From Daedaleopsis sinensis (Eukaryota > Basidiomycota > Agaricomycetes > Polyporales > Polyporaceae): DNA of 64,000 nucleotides. Below the pieces are notes generated by a model. The model searched no databases and was not told the DNA's origin. It saw only the letters and a list, made by a program, of their open reading frames with translations. The position numbers and the translations under genes were made by a program. Location of the stretch: assembly GCA_033807695.1 (NCBI GenBank), contig CM066308.1, forward strand, positions 2,604,001 to 2,668,000. Direction: 5' to 3'. Shown in pieces: positions 37,136-49,390 of the stretch. Numbering within the stretch: the stretch's first letter is position 1; each line of letters opens with the position of its first letter.

Positions 37136-38010
37136 CTACCACATAGCGAACGTTCTTGCGATCTTCGTGCAGTCGATATGGGCATGCGCTCGCAGGCCCG
37201 CAGTCTTCCTTTCTCTACGGCGCCCGTTCTCATAGCCCTTAGGATCGTCCTGTTCCGGTGCGTGCCTGCAGCCTATCTGAGCTAATCCTCCGTTATCAGT
37301 TGTAGGCTGTACTGGATTAGATTGCGGGGTGAGTGGGGAGATCACGCCGTCGTTGTCATCTCCGAATGCCCATGTACTGATTATCTGCTTCAGGACCGAC
37401 GCGTGGGCCGAGAGCTCGCGGAGGGGTAGATCGTTCGTCATCTCGACCCCACAGTCTTCCCAGCTCTGGCCAGACCCCCGGTTGCAATGACATCGTATTC
37501 ACCATCAATCCACAGCGGCTGCTGGTTCCATTGGCTTCATGACGGCGCATTGACCTTCACGTCGTAGAGCTCTAGTATGGCATCTTCAGGATCCTCACGA
37601 ACGTGCGAGGGTCTGTGCCTTCCTGTCCTAGTCAGCGCATACGGTCCATTGGTCACGCCTCAAGCGACATGCTGGAGTAGTTGGGAACAATAACGAGAAC
37701 GTTGCGATCGGCGACTTGAAGTAGACGTGCAATCAAAGGTGTGTGTTTCATGACCTTCAGGTTCCAGTCGTTGCTTCGCTTCATGCTTCAGAGGCTCTGC
37801 AAGCGGTCCACCACATGCGTCAATTCTGCCAGAGACCACAATGCATCCCGCCAGATGACTTGCCGAGCTCGGTGGCCGTGCGCAGACCGAGTGCTGTGGG
37901 CATGCGTATGTGAGCCGTGGGCGACGTCATCACGCTCTTCTGCTTTGGTCTTCCGTCGTCTTCCCTTTCATTTCCGAGCAGGGAACTCTGGATATCGCGA
38001 AACGTGTAGG
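37136..38010 (-). pseudogene. Decayed protein-coding gene, family not recognised
   Basis: On the minus strand, protein-like text continues for almost 900 bases but jumps between frames and meets stops. Successive blocks include YTFRDIQSSLLGNE, VIWRDALWSLAELTHVVDRL, KVMKHTPLIARLLQVADRNV, NGPYALTRTGRHRPSHVRED, QPLWIDGEYDVIATGGL and EMTNDLPLRELSAHASVL, ending at TAG 37136-37138. At least two single-base frame breaks (near 37650 and 37465) and two in-frame TGA codons (near 37787 and 37540) interrupt it. The first TGA could be replaced by an intron, the others not easily. The length would be about 280-300 residues. I do not recognise the family. Confidence 0.5.
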
Positions 38011-38130
38011 ACGCGTGCTACTGAAGAATCGAGAATACTGACGGATGCATAAGCTAGGTAACTGCCGCAAGTGGCTCGTCGGTGGTACAGATGCGGCTAT
38101 TTACGGCTACTAACTGCTGCAATTTTAGCA

Positions 38131-38565
38131 CCCGCCTTTCAAGGAGCGGGCACGGCCTGAAGAGTACTGGAAAGTGATTCAGCAGCATACAAGCCCTCCC
38201 TCACTCTGCGGTCGCTTGTTCAAGGCCCTATGCCTCGCTCTGGACTAAGCCACAATAGCAAGTGGGATTCCCAAGGTGTCCGTCGTGGCGTACCTGTCCA
38301 CGACGTGCACGTCCAGATCCGCTCGGTATCGCAGGAGCCGGCGAACATGAAGGTAGGAAGCAAGCACGACTACCCTTCGACTTCTCCTGCCCCTTTCGTG
38401 GCAAGGGAGAAGCGTCTTTCGGGGCACACGAGCGGCATGTGCCGCGGGTCAATCGATGGGCAGAAGGCTCGAACGTCGAAGCCGCGCTATTCTACCCCCG
38501 AGCACCAGGGAAACGCGTACTGATGTGTGCGATAGAGCCGAAGACAGTGCTGTCGGTCCCCCAGG
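38131..38565 (+). pseudogene. Coding-like exons or remnant, unrecognised
   Basis: Plus-strand stretches read protein-like: KERARPEEYWKVIQQH (after a TTTTAG acceptor), then KWDSQGVRRGVPVHDVHVQI up to an AAG/GTAGGA donor-like site, then EASFGAHERHVPRVNRWAEG and ALFYPRAPGKRVLMCAIEP up to a CAGG/GTGAGT site at 38565. Joins between the blocks are uncertain and no start or end is visible. It may be part of a decayed gene or an atypical multi-exon gene. Confidence 0.3.
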
Positions 38566-40257
38566 GTGAGTGAGAGCGTTCAACAAGGGTGCGCTTTTGG
38601 GCTGACGATGGAGCGAGAATGGACAGGTTGGGTCGTGTGCCAGGGCGATGTGGCGGCCGCGCACTTCGCGCATGGTACACCCCTTCGATCGCGTTTGGTG
38701 CTGCGTGCTCATTAGCCGAGATACCCTGAACCCCGAGGCTTTAGGTGTCACACGACCACCATTGTCGCCACTGCGTCCTGGGCGGAGTGCTCTACGGTAG
38801 GACCCACGGCAATGTCGGCTGGCGGCGGGGACAGTAGTTCTGCTCGTATGCTCTAGCCGAGGGTGCTGGTGGCCGTATGTCTTGAAGATCCTAGCTGCGG
38901 TACTGACAATCTCCGCCGTGCGGGCCTCACTGGGTACTGCTCTTTGTCGATATGGTGGGTCGCTGGTCGGTTCTGTGAACATGAAGAGGGCGAGCTGACT
39001 CACGGACACTTCTGCCTGAGCATAGAGAGACGGACCTTCGTCCTATGATCCTCAAGCTATGCGCCGATCCCTGCTACTCACCGAGCTCTGGCGTGCCAAG
39101 CTGCTCACACGACCGCTCAACTCGATGCGGCGCACACCCCGCGCCCCGGCCGATCACTTCCAGAGAGACATATCACAAAGTACAACATCCTTGAAAATCC
39201 ATGAACTCCTCCTATCTTTCCCCGACCTAGATCGCCCGCCAATTGTATCCATCGATAAGCGTTCATAACCACGTTCTAGCTGACATTAGCGCCGGGAGGT
39301 GAGTAGCAGCCGTACCTAACTCTGAGCATCTATTCCAAGACAGGAGCTGCCGTAACCGCAGCAGTCGCAGTATATATCTCCAGCGGGCTAAGGGAGTTCC
39401 TCTTTTGGTGTAGGTCAGAACAATTCTCCTTCATGCATGTCGTGGCATCACATTCTCATTACTTATGGTCCTGCATAGGTCGCTTGAGAAGGCTGGTGGT
39501 GATAAAAGGCAAAGACAACGTAGCTGCTCCTCTTCACAGTATGAAGGCATTTGCCCGCGCATTGCGGCTATGTGGCACTTCGCTACCACCCTGAGGGTTC
39601 TCTCTGCTAGCGGCCACCACGACGTACCAGGGATGACTCGAGGACGAGGGTGCTCTCGGGTGGGCGTGTGTGAAGGCGGGGAGTATCTACGGACATTTTA
39701 CGAAACCCCTGGTCATCCATCCGAGCGCACTTGCCTGCCGACGCGCGGATATGAACGGGCCCGGTGGGTGGGTGCTTGCGGCGAAGGCGTCAGGTAGCCT
39801 CGTGTTGGCTAGTCCACTGCGTATCTGCGTGTGTGGCTTAGCCCAGGAACCACTACCCTATGCCGTTATGCTGCGATACATCTCCATGGTCCGAATTTAT
39901 CCACCGTAGTTGACGGTCGTTTGCAGCGTGGTGTCGAGGGGGGAGTTTGCCAGGGCTGGTAGGAAGCCTCTTCTTGCCAGCGGGTTTCAAGTTGTTCATA
40001 GAAGCTAAAAACAGTTCAGGGTGTTTTACAGATATAGCTCTGGACTTTAGTAGAGCTAAGAGGAGGAGGAGAAACTAACCACTGAAATACTGAGTACTGA
40101 GTACTGAAGCTTGAGGAGTTGCGCCACCGACGCGACGCGACGCGTTGAAACACGCGCTTACGTCACGTGCGTGCCGACGGTGAGACAAAGCGTTGGAACT
40201 GGTCCACCTCGACTTGACATCGACGAGGTGGCCATCCGGCTGCTCGTCCCAGACACC
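38566..40257. other. Intergenic region
   Basis: No exon chain found. A GAGTACT tandem repeat lies at about 40088-40108, just upstream of the Scm3-like gene. Confidence 0.5.
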
Positions 40258-43070
40258 ATGAACGACCATCTCTCGCGCGTTGTCGACAAGGGACAGACAA
40301 TGAAGCCCCCACTCATTACCCCATCTGCCTCTCCCCCCGTTTCTCGTCACAAGGACAAGCCTTCAGCAGCGAAGAGACCCAGACTATCCGCTACTCCTTC
40401 TAGGTCTTCTTCTTCTATCCGCCCGGGGTCATCGACACCGGATGTCTTTGACCTAAGAGTTGCGTCTCGCGACCGACTACTGAAGTCTTGGGACCAGCTC
40501 GCTGAACGCTACTATAAACCACTGGACGAAGATGACATCGTGGATCTCCGCGAGCTCAAGATTTACAAGGACCGCGGGGTAACACGCGGAGCACCGCGCA
40601 GCTATGCCATAGGATCGTTTGCTGTCTCAGCCGATATGAACGTGGACGCGGAGGATGCGGCCAGCCAAGGGGTAGATGAGGAGAACATCGGGGAGGAGGA
40701 GGACGAGTCGGCAGATGAATTGGATTTGCTCTCGGACGCCGTTGTCCCCGATGTCCCCGAGCCATACAAGTCCTGGTACGTCCCCCCACCTGATGAAACC
40801 AATGCCGAGGATGCGGAGGCCTTCCGGGAATTCGAGGAGGCAGAAAAGAAGAGGAGAGAACTGGAAGGGGTTGATGGGGAAGAAGAGGAGGACGAACCAC
40901 TCGCGTCTGCGGCAGGGTTGAATGATGAGGAACCAAGGCCTCCAGCATCCACAGTATCTGACCAAAACACGGAAGATGGCCTCGAATTTGGCGACGACAA
41001 AGAGGGATCACCAGAACCACCACCTCCCAAACCCAAACCCAAACCCCGCCGCCAAAAATCACGGCCTCGTTCCAGAGTCCCTTATGAGTCGTCGGACGAT
41101 GAGTTTGGTGCGTGGGTTATCGACGATGATGTGGTGTCTGCGCGTCCCTCGGCCCCTCCTCAAGACGGCATCATCGATTTGACTCTATCGCCGACCCCAT
41201 CGCCACCTCGTCGCCCGCGCGGTCGATCAATATCGCGCCCACCAACGGTAAAAGCGCGTGCTCCATCCCGCGCCCGCTCCAAGTCCAGCCTGCCCGTTGC
41301 TCCGAGCCTGCGCAAGAAAACACCAGAGCCAATTGACAACGATGCCGAACATGAGCGACCCGCATCCCCTGATATGGTGTTGCAGCTCCTAACCCCACCG
41401 CGTTCCTCGTCCGCTGTGGAAAGCCCCAGTCTGGAAGATGAACCACCTCCAGCAGAACCACCTAGTCCCCAGTTCCCGAAACCTCGCGCGCGTTACATGC
41501 CTCGCCCTCGCACCCCAAGTGATGATGGCGAAGTAGACACATCCACATTGCCTGATGAAGGGCTTCCTCTGCCGGAACCTCCCCGGTTCGGTCCGCCCAA
41601 GAAAGCAAAGAAATCAAAGAAGAGGTGGCCACCGACGGGTCCGAAACCCGAGGTTGTGATTTCAGTCCCGCGGAAGAAAGCCAATAACGCAACGCGAACG
41701 GCTCGTACACCTCAGTCCCAGCCACTCCTTCCCGAACCCACTGATCCATCAAGGGCGAAGATTGACAAGGGCAAAGATAGGGAGATTGTCGCTCAAACTG
41801 CCAGCCCAGAGACTGCTTCGACCGCTTCCAGACGGAGGCGTTCTCAGTCACAACCTCGTATTTCAACAAGCATTCCAAGAGAATCTGATTCCCCCCAGCC
41901 ACCACCACCTTCGAGAGGTGTCAAACGTCGGAGGGTATCTTCCCTCTCATCCCTTTCGGATAACTCGCCGGCGAAGCTCGCACCCACGCCGACTGAGAGT
42001 GGTTCTAGTTCACCAAAGAAACAACATTCTACTCACACCAGGTTCAAGTCCGGTTACTCCTCCGACATTCCTCCTACCACCTCTTCTCCCAATCACTCTG
42101 ACGACGAAGATGGTACGTTGCAAGGCCTCTGGATTTGCGCGAGGGTACTGAAGTGGGCGATGCAGAAGCGGACAGTGACAGGCGTTCTGGTCCGAGCCAC
42201 GCCCGCACAGGGAACGTTGCTCCGCACATGTCACCTTTTCCATACCCACCTCCGGCTTTCGACCCATATACCCCGCGACGCAGCGACCGCCGTCACGAAG
42301 GAGAGGGACGACAGACACCCTTCCCTACCACACTACAGGACCCCCAGGCGCAGTTTATGTTCGCACAGGCATGGCACAGTCTGTCATATCTTATGGCATC
42401 GGGTGCCATCCCCGCGCCTCCAATGCCCGGCTCGGGTTATCCACTGGGGCTCCCATTCCCTTCATCACCGTGGCCGCCTTACACCCCCGGTCACCAGCGA
42501 CACCGAACGCACCCGGCGCTCGTCCTAGACACGCCATCCTCCGAAGCGGGTCCTTCACGTTCTGCGACATACTCCACCCCGACACATCACCCGCATCCGT
42601 ACCCATATTCATACCACCCCGACTTCTCGCAGGGGACCCTTCCCCCATCCTCCCCTATCTCCTCCTCTGCACCGTCGTCGTCGCCGACCTTACGCCCGGC
42701 ATCAGTGCCTCCGGGCCAGCGAAGCCGGTCGCGCGGGAGACGCGTCTCGTTCAAGCTTGACAATCACGACCGGCCGCTGCCGCCCACGCCGCCGCGGCGT
42801 CCCGCGACGCTCGCAAATGAGAGCGAACTTGGCACTGGCAGCACTCCCGCGAGCTCGAAGGCGCCGAAGGGGAAGGGGAAAGCTCGGGCGGAGCCTCAGG
42901 AGGAGGAAGAAGAGGAGAGCTCGGACGAGGAGCCACCGCCGCCTCAGCCCAAACGCGGCCGTCCGTCGCAGAGGGCACGGACCCCGGGCCCGCCGTCGCA
43001 GCGCGAGAAGACGGTGCCGGGTCCCTCCAAGAGTGTGGCCAAATCAAAGGCTGGAAAGCGGAAGGATTAA
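40258..43070 (+). CDS. Probable Scm3/HJURP-type CENP-A histone chaperone
   Basis: Two exons (40258-42112, 42166-43070; 53-nt intron with CTGAA branch-like site) give 919 residues. Residues 70-110 read SRDRLLKSWDQLAERYYKPL, then DEDDIVDLRELKIYKDRGV. This matches the Scm3 pattern of a Trp helix followed by an acidic D-E-x-D-E/I-V-D-L turn and a K-I-x-x-D-x-G end, which in yeast and human binds the CENP-A/H4 dimer and delivers it to centromeres. Outside this motif the protein is long, acidic then Pro/Ser/Arg-rich, with basic patches (RSISRPPTVKARAPS) and an AT-hook-like KRGRP near the C-terminus that could bind DNA. Such size variation is known for Scm3 proteins. The ATG at 40300 is an alternative start. 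The assignment rests on a short motif, so it is probable rather than certain. Confidence 0.6.
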
Positions 43071-43562
43071 CGTTCCGCAAGCTCATCCTTCCAGCCTTCC
43101 AGTGCCACCGGGACGCGTGATCATAGAGTGGTCCTGGTTCGTAATCTTATTAGCTATCTTCTACGATGTACGTCGTGCTTTCGTGTACTGGTAAAGTTTG
43201 TATGCTATCGAGCCGTAGTGTGCCGTGCAGCGATGAGTGTGTGCTATAAACGATGAAACAGAATATTGTGTGGGGAGTGAATAAGGCGGGGAAATGAAAT
43301 TTATCTTATCTTGCGATCCTGCGGGGATGGCGTTAATTTGCCAAAAGGGGGACTCACCACGCAGAGATTTTGCTCCGCAAACAGCCGTCAACACAGATCC
43401 TTGACTCGCGTTCGGAGTCCACTCGAGACCACCACACGACCCTCGCCTGCTCCCCTCGCCGCCTGTTTGCACCCCTTGTCATCGCCCTCACCGCCTGTCG
43501 CCTCGCCTGCAAGATCACCAGCACCAATCACGCACCCAATCTCCTGAAATCAACGCTCGAAG
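43071..43562. other. Short intergenic region
   Basis: 3' UTR of the Scm3-like gene and 5' flank of the PP2C gene. A pyrimidine-rich stretch near 43430-43500 precedes the ATG. Confidence 0.5.
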
Positions 43563-45767
43563 ATGGTCCGTAATTGATTTTCTCTGCGCTCGTCCTTGGC
43601 TATTGACCTTATGTCTAAATCCTGTTCCAGGGTCAAACCCTCTCTATACCGGGTATGTTCTCTTGCTAGTCGTGAACCGGGCGGCCTGATTGACCCCAGA
43701 ATGACGTACAGCTACGGACAAACATACCGAGCAAGGCGCAAATGACAAGTACCATTATGCAGTCAGCGAGATGCAGGGCTGGAGAATAAGTGAGCTCTTA
43801 CTCCGATTATGTTTCCAACATGCTGCATCCTCGGGAATTCTGTCTCTCTTCTGGCTGTCGAATTGTGGGGCCGCACTAGCGTAAACGCATACTGACTCGT
43901 TATGCAGCTATGGAAGACGCGCATGTTTCACTCCTCAACCTCGATGAAGACTCCGCCGACCCGAACACCTTCTTTGCTGTATACGACGGACACGGCGGTG
44001 CGCCACCTTCACACCTTAGTAGCTTTTCATCCTTCTTATCGCCCTTTTGCTGCAGGCTCCGCGGTGGCGAAGTATGCAGGGCAGAACGTCCACAAGCGTC
44101 TCCTCCAGGATGAGGCGTACCGGCAGAAGGACTATCCTCTCGCACTCAAGAACGCATTCATTGGCACCGATGCAGACATTCGAGCCAGTGCGCAGCCCAT
44201 CCTCTCCCAGGATGTGTTGCCAATGTCTAATTCAAGCCTCCCTCCTCTTCCGTAGACCCTGATTTCGCAAGAGACGCGTCAGGCTGTACTGCGGTAGCTG
44301 CCTTGGTCACAAACGAGGGCAAGATATACGTCGTACGTGATAACCTGCCTTATGTCATTGTACCATCATGCAAATTTTCGTTTTAGGCCAATGCTGGTGA
44401 TTCACGTTCAGTTCTCGGCACCAAAGGACAGGCGATACAACTGAGTTTCGACCACAAGCCCCAGAACGAGAGTAAGTGTTGCTCTCATGTGTTAAGTCGT
44501 GGACATGAACTCATCGCATCTTTTACAGAGGAGAAGAACCGGATCGTTGCTGCTGGAGGATATATTGAGTACGGTCGCGTGAATGGTGTGTGCAAACGTT
44601 CCTTCTATGCACATATTCGTTCATTCAACTCTGCCACAGGAAACCTTGCACTTGCTCGTGCCCTCGGTGACTTCGAGTACAAGAAAAATCCTTCGATTGG
44701 CCCTGAGGCACAGATCATCACTTGTGATCCCGAAGTGATTGACCACGAGATCACGGAGGACGATGAATTCTTGATCCTTGCTTGTGATGGTACGTGTGTG
44801 ACATTTTGATGCATGATTAATGATTAACTGTCTCGCAGGCATTTGGGATTGTCTATCGTCGCAGCAAGTCGTTAATGTCGTGCGGCTACTCATCTCGCAG
44901 GGTCAGCGTCTACCACAAATCTGCGAGGAAATTTGCGAGTTGTGCCTTGCGCCGAATACCACGACTGGTGCAGGGACTGGATGTGACAACATGACCATCA
45001 TGATCGTGGCTATCTTGAACGGAAAGACACAAGACGAGTGGTATAACTGGGTGACGGACCGGGTGAAGAACAAGATTGGATACCACACCCCAGAATCGCT
45101 CCCACAGCTCTACTTGACCCACCAACTCATGGCGTTCAAGGTGAAGCGCGAGGCGTACGATACACGCCGGCGAGAGCGGAAGGAGCGCGAGGAGCAAGAA
45201 CGGGCGAATGGTGCTGCTACATCCTCTACGCCAAGCGACCCGACGTCAACGTCGCTCTTTGGCGGATTCGCGAATATCCTCGGCGGAGACGGCTCGCTCA
45301 TCCTCCACACAGCGCCCGACGAGGACGATGACGACGACAGCGACGATGACGATATGGAGCATGGCATCAACGCCCGCTCACTCCTCAGCAACGCGGGCTT
45401 CGGCATGGGCCGGCCTATCCAGCTGGACATGACGAAGAGCCTGCGAGACCAACTCCAGGAGCTTGACGAGATGGGTGCGTTCAACGAGCACGACATCGAG
45501 ATGGGCGACATCGACGACGAGTCCGGCGCAGGGCCGGATGGCGAGCACGAGCACGCGAGCGAGTCGCCAACGTACACGCTGAACGGCACCTCTGACTCGT
45601 CGACGCTCGGCTCGAGGGGCGGCGAGACACCCCCGCCACCCCCAACGCCGCCGAACGGGGACGCGACCCCGGCGCAGCTCAAGTCGCTGCCGGAGGGTGA
45701 CGCACCAAGCGCGGCGGTGAAGGCCGAGGGCCTCCTCGACGCAAGCGAGAGCCCGCTCAAGGTCTAG
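43563..45767 (+). CDS. PP2C-family Ser/Thr phosphatase (Ptc2/Ptc3-like)
   Basis: Mg/Mn-dependent phosphatase of 540 residues. Ten exons all close in phase: 43563-43565, 43631-43652, 43712-43789, 43908-43997, 44056-44187, 44256-44332, 44387-44471, 44529-44585, 44640-44789, 44839-45767. Catalytic motifs are intact: MEDAH at 36-40, YDGHGG at about 60-65, NAGDSR after intron 6, ARALGDF at 187-193, LACDGIWD at 228-235 and GCDN at 279-282. The C-terminal extension (about 300-540) is acidic, Ser/Pro-rich and not conserved. The N-terminus MGQTLS has the Gly-2 and Ser-6 pattern of N-myristoylation, as in other PP2Cs. The first coding exon is the ATG alone. Ptc2/3 in yeast switch off stress MAP kinase and DNA-damage checkpoint kinases, and a similar role here is inferred. 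Confidence 0.95.
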
Positions 45768-46429
45768 ATGTGCGGTCCTGGTTAGTGTATGTGCATTGTA
45801 TTAATCGCATCCGTATCCCTCGCAGTGGGATGAACTGTATTCTGTCGCGACATCTTAGTACTAGTCAAGTCTCATCGCCTACTGCCTCCGTCCACGACTC
45901 CACGTCCTCCCGTATCAGTCTCCTCATCGTCTACCGTCCACATCCACGTCCACGTTCTCCCATCTTCTTCGTCTGCCGGGCTCGCGTAGGTGTCTGCTAT
46001 CTATCGCGGGGGTGCGAGGCTCGGACTGTCTGGCAATCCCGGTTCTGTTCGTTGCGCATCTACATGTGCGTGGCTGCCATACGTACGTTCTCTGGCCCGC
46101 TATGTCTGTACCTGCGTACATTGCGTTCCACTTCATATCATGTATATATGTAGCATCCGGCAACGGTAGTGTACATGTACATACTCCTGTATCTCCTTTT
46201 CTCTGGCAACCTGCACGTCCTCTCGCTCTTTGCTCCGTTGCCTCTCATCTTGCCCACGACTACTTTCGCTGCTCCTGCAACACTATCGTCTGCTCACCAC
46301 TCATGTCCGTACGGCGAGGCTGAGGTCGTATAGCTCACAACTGTCAACGTGTATCATGGCATTATAGCAACATTCATGTATACCCGAACCGAGCGGCGTG
46401 CTCCTGCTAGCGAGCGTCCTTCCTGCAGC
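45768..46429. other. Convergent intergenic region
   Basis: 0.65 kb between the 3' ends of the PP2C (+) and NudC-domain (-) genes. Repeated CCACGTCC/CCACATCC units lie near 45935. No gene is seen. Confidence 0.6.
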
Positions 46430-48509
46430 TCACAGCACCCCGTGCAGGACGACCAGCTCGCCTTCGCACAGGCACAGCACCACCACCCTGCCCCGCACGT
46501 GCACGACCCCGACCCCGAGCAGCGCGCCCGCGGCGCCCCCGCCGATCTTGAGGATCGCCTGCTGCGCCGAGTTCTCCGCGGGGCGCGCCCCGCGGTACAC
46601 GTACACGTTCCCGCCGAGGTCGCGCGCGCCGCTCTCGAACGCGAACACGGCCCTGGGCGCGACGTGGTGCACGAAGCGCGTGTCCCGCTTCGACGCGAGC
46701 ACGAACGCGAGCGCGGAGAACGTCGACGAGTGCGCCCACTCCGGTGGATTCGCGTGCGCATGCGCGTCCATGTCCACATCTGCGCCTGCGTCCGCGTCCG
46801 CATCTGGCGCCGGAGGGGGCTGCAGCGTGAACGTCGCGCCGTCGATCCCGTGCTTCGCGACCAGCGAGATTTTGAGCGGGCCCGCCGCGCCGGGGAACGG
46901 GGTGGACAGCACCTGCACCGGGGCGTCGTCGGCGCCTGCCCACGGGGGCGGCGCGCCGTCCGCGCCGACCCAGGTGAGGCAGGCGGACTTTCCGACGGAC
47001 AGGTCGACCTCGTCGTCGCGCTCGCCCTGCGCGAGGCTCGGGATCCCAGCGCCCAGGCCGTCCGCGCCGTCGCCGAGGGCCGCGGTGTATTTCTCGAGCG
47101 CCTCGCGGATGTTGTAGAGCTCGGACGGGTCGAGTGTCTCGGGGACGTCCTCATCTTCCGCGTTCCTGCTAGGAGAGGCGGAGGCGGAGGCGGAGGCGGA
47201 GAAGACCTGGGGCCAGCGCGTGCCCTCGTGCTGCTTGTCGAGGTGGAGGGTCAGGAGCCCGTAGCGGCTCGCGGCGGCACGGTCGAACGTCCAGAGGCTC
47301 GTCGACGCGTGGATCCCGTCCCAGAGGGTCCTCAGCGTGAACCGGGGGGCGACGACGGACACGTTCTCGGTGCCTCTGTCGGCAGGCCCTTCCACAAGGA
47401 CGGTGAGGGTGCGCGGGGAGAAGGCGACCTTGATGTGCTCCTTGGGCGTGTCGGCGGGGAGGGGAATCGCGATCGTCACCGAGTCGGACGTCTGTGTCCA
47501 AGAGTACGGCGGGGGCCTGGGTACGCCCGCGGCGCCTTCCGCGCCGTCGAGATTCTCGCCCTTGCGCGGGATTGGGGCAAGCTCGTCCGCGGTGGGCTCG
47601 TACTGTGGAGCGGGAGCGACGGCGGTGGGGAGGTAAGGCGAGCTGCCAACGAAGAGGAAGGAGCGGCGAGGGGGGTCGTAGGCGGTATAGACCGGTACGT
47701 CAGAGCCGCGTCGGTGCCAGAGGATGTGGAGGGTTTGAGCGTCGGATATCTGTGTCACAGGGAGGGCGATGCGCGCTCCCCATATGTCGAACTTTGGCGG
47801 AGGGAGCTTTGACTTTGACCCTTTCGTGAGAGGTTGAACGTCTTTCGGGTAGTACTTGGATGATAGGATGACCACTGCAGACTGGCTGTCCGGGGAGATA
47901 GCGTGATGCAGCCGGAAGGGGACAACCCTGTGGGCGGACTCGTACGCGTCTGGGATGGAGAGTTCGTAGGTCGCCAGGAGCTCTGCGGAGCCGGAGTCTC
48001 CCAATCGGAGCGCATACACCGTTCCGTAGCCGTCAGAGACCAAGAGCGCGGTCGCATCGACAAAGGCGGCAGAAGGGTATTCTCTCTGCAGCTCTTCGAC
48101 CGCGGACGACTGGATCGGCCTCGGCAGCTCGTACAGCACTCGGAACCTGGGCTTGAGCGTATCCTACTTCCCGCGCACGAAGCGTCAGATCATGCAGCAA
48201 TGTACGCGCCTCCATAGCCATCCTGAACACCAAGAGCGCACTCACCTCGTGCAGGTCAAGTCCCACCACCCGCAGCTCAGCATCGACATACGCCGCCCGG
48301 TTCGTCTGGCTGCACACGGCAAGGTGGTTGTGTGTGACGCGGCTCTGGACCTCCTGAAAGGACAGCGGCGCGCGCCCGGATACGTTCGTCTGCGAGACCT
48401 TGTGCTCCAGTGGATAGCGCGAGGCGACCTCGTCGTGCTCGAGCGGCGAAAACTTGTATCCGTCGAATCTCGGGTTCAGCAGCGCGCGGTCTGGAGTGAA
48501 TGCGGGCAT
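46430..48509 (-). CDS. NudC domain-containing protein 1 (NUDCD1)-like
   Basis: Two minus-strand exons (48509-48246, 48163-46430; 82-nt intron) encode 665 residues. The N-terminus (PAFTPDRALLNPRFDGYKF) and the beta-rich region after it match the seven-bladed propeller half of NUDCD1 proteins. A CS (p23-like) domain lies at about 307-380: PYSWTQTSDSVTIAIPLP, KEHIKVAFSPRTLTVLVEG and then LWDGIHAS. A second beta-rich half follows, with an Asp/Ala insertion near 575-590. In animals NUDCD1 is an Hsp90 co-chaperone-type adaptor that links Hsp90 to particular clients. A similar chaperone role is inferred. A short repeat of (GCCTCC)n-type codons encodes a Ser-Ala run near 390. Confidence 0.85.
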
Positions 48510-49390
48510 TGTCGTGATAATGTTGTCAACGTTCAGGCAGACGATGGGCGATGATGGTGTGCGCGACGAGGAGCTGCATCTGAGTCGAAGAGGACGGTGA
48601 ATCGGAAGAGGCTGGGGGCGACTCGACGGCGTCTGGGACCTTCTCGCACAGTTCAGTCGTGAGCGGGTGAGCGCCCGTATAGCCTGAGACTCCCTGGCTC
48701 AGGCTGGATAACCACCATCTCGATCTCGCTTCCTCCGCCGGCGCGACGGTCTGACCCTATCGTCGAATAATGATCGAAGCTATGAGGTCTTGGCAGTTGC
48801 ACACTACATATTTCATATGAAAAATCTCATCCACCAATGCAAACGTCAATATATCAACGGTCTCATTCGGGGAGTACTACCTAGGGAATCTCGCAGTACA
48901 TAGGGAATCTCGCAGTACGAAATGCTTGTATACAACGGTGATGAGAGACCCGCAACGGCAGATAAAACATGGTGAGCGCAGAAGCGGGCCGCCAGTGGGC
49001 GCCCTGCATCATGATTTGATTCCAGCTCAATAGCGACTTCAAAATCGATATTGTATTCTCGGGACCGCACAAAGGGACATGGCGACCTCGGAAGAGGCAA
49101 TCAAACTATAGCCATCAATAAAAAAAGGGTCCTAATTACAAGCAGGGTTAACGCTGTGTCACACATGTCCACCAACGGTCGGAGTAGTGCATACCATGAA
49201 TCGCGACATCCCACTACCCTTGGAGGGCACGCACACACACACAAGTAGATCTAATGAAAACAGTTGAGCAAAGCAGCCTAACATACCCATCAAGCACAGA
49301 CCATGTCATTCCAGGGGCATATCCTTTTGACTCACCAATTATAATATTCATACATGTCCCTATCCTCTCGATCCTTTGTGTCTTCGTCCC
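48510..49390. other. Intergenic region
   Basis: 0.9 kb. It contains two tandem 19-bp copies of TAGGGAATCTCGCAGTAC(A) at 48882-48918 and a run of A residues near 49122. No gene is seen. Confidence 0.6.
48882..48918. repeat. Tandem 19-bp direct repeat, two copies
   Basis: The 18-bp TAGGGAATCTCGCAGTAC is repeated exactly after one base. Confidence 0.9.

Noticed and set aside
38449..39009. 186-codon minus-strand open frame
   Set aside because: It overlaps better plus-strand exon-like blocks, shows no domain and uses a composition expected from GC-rich noncoding DNA.
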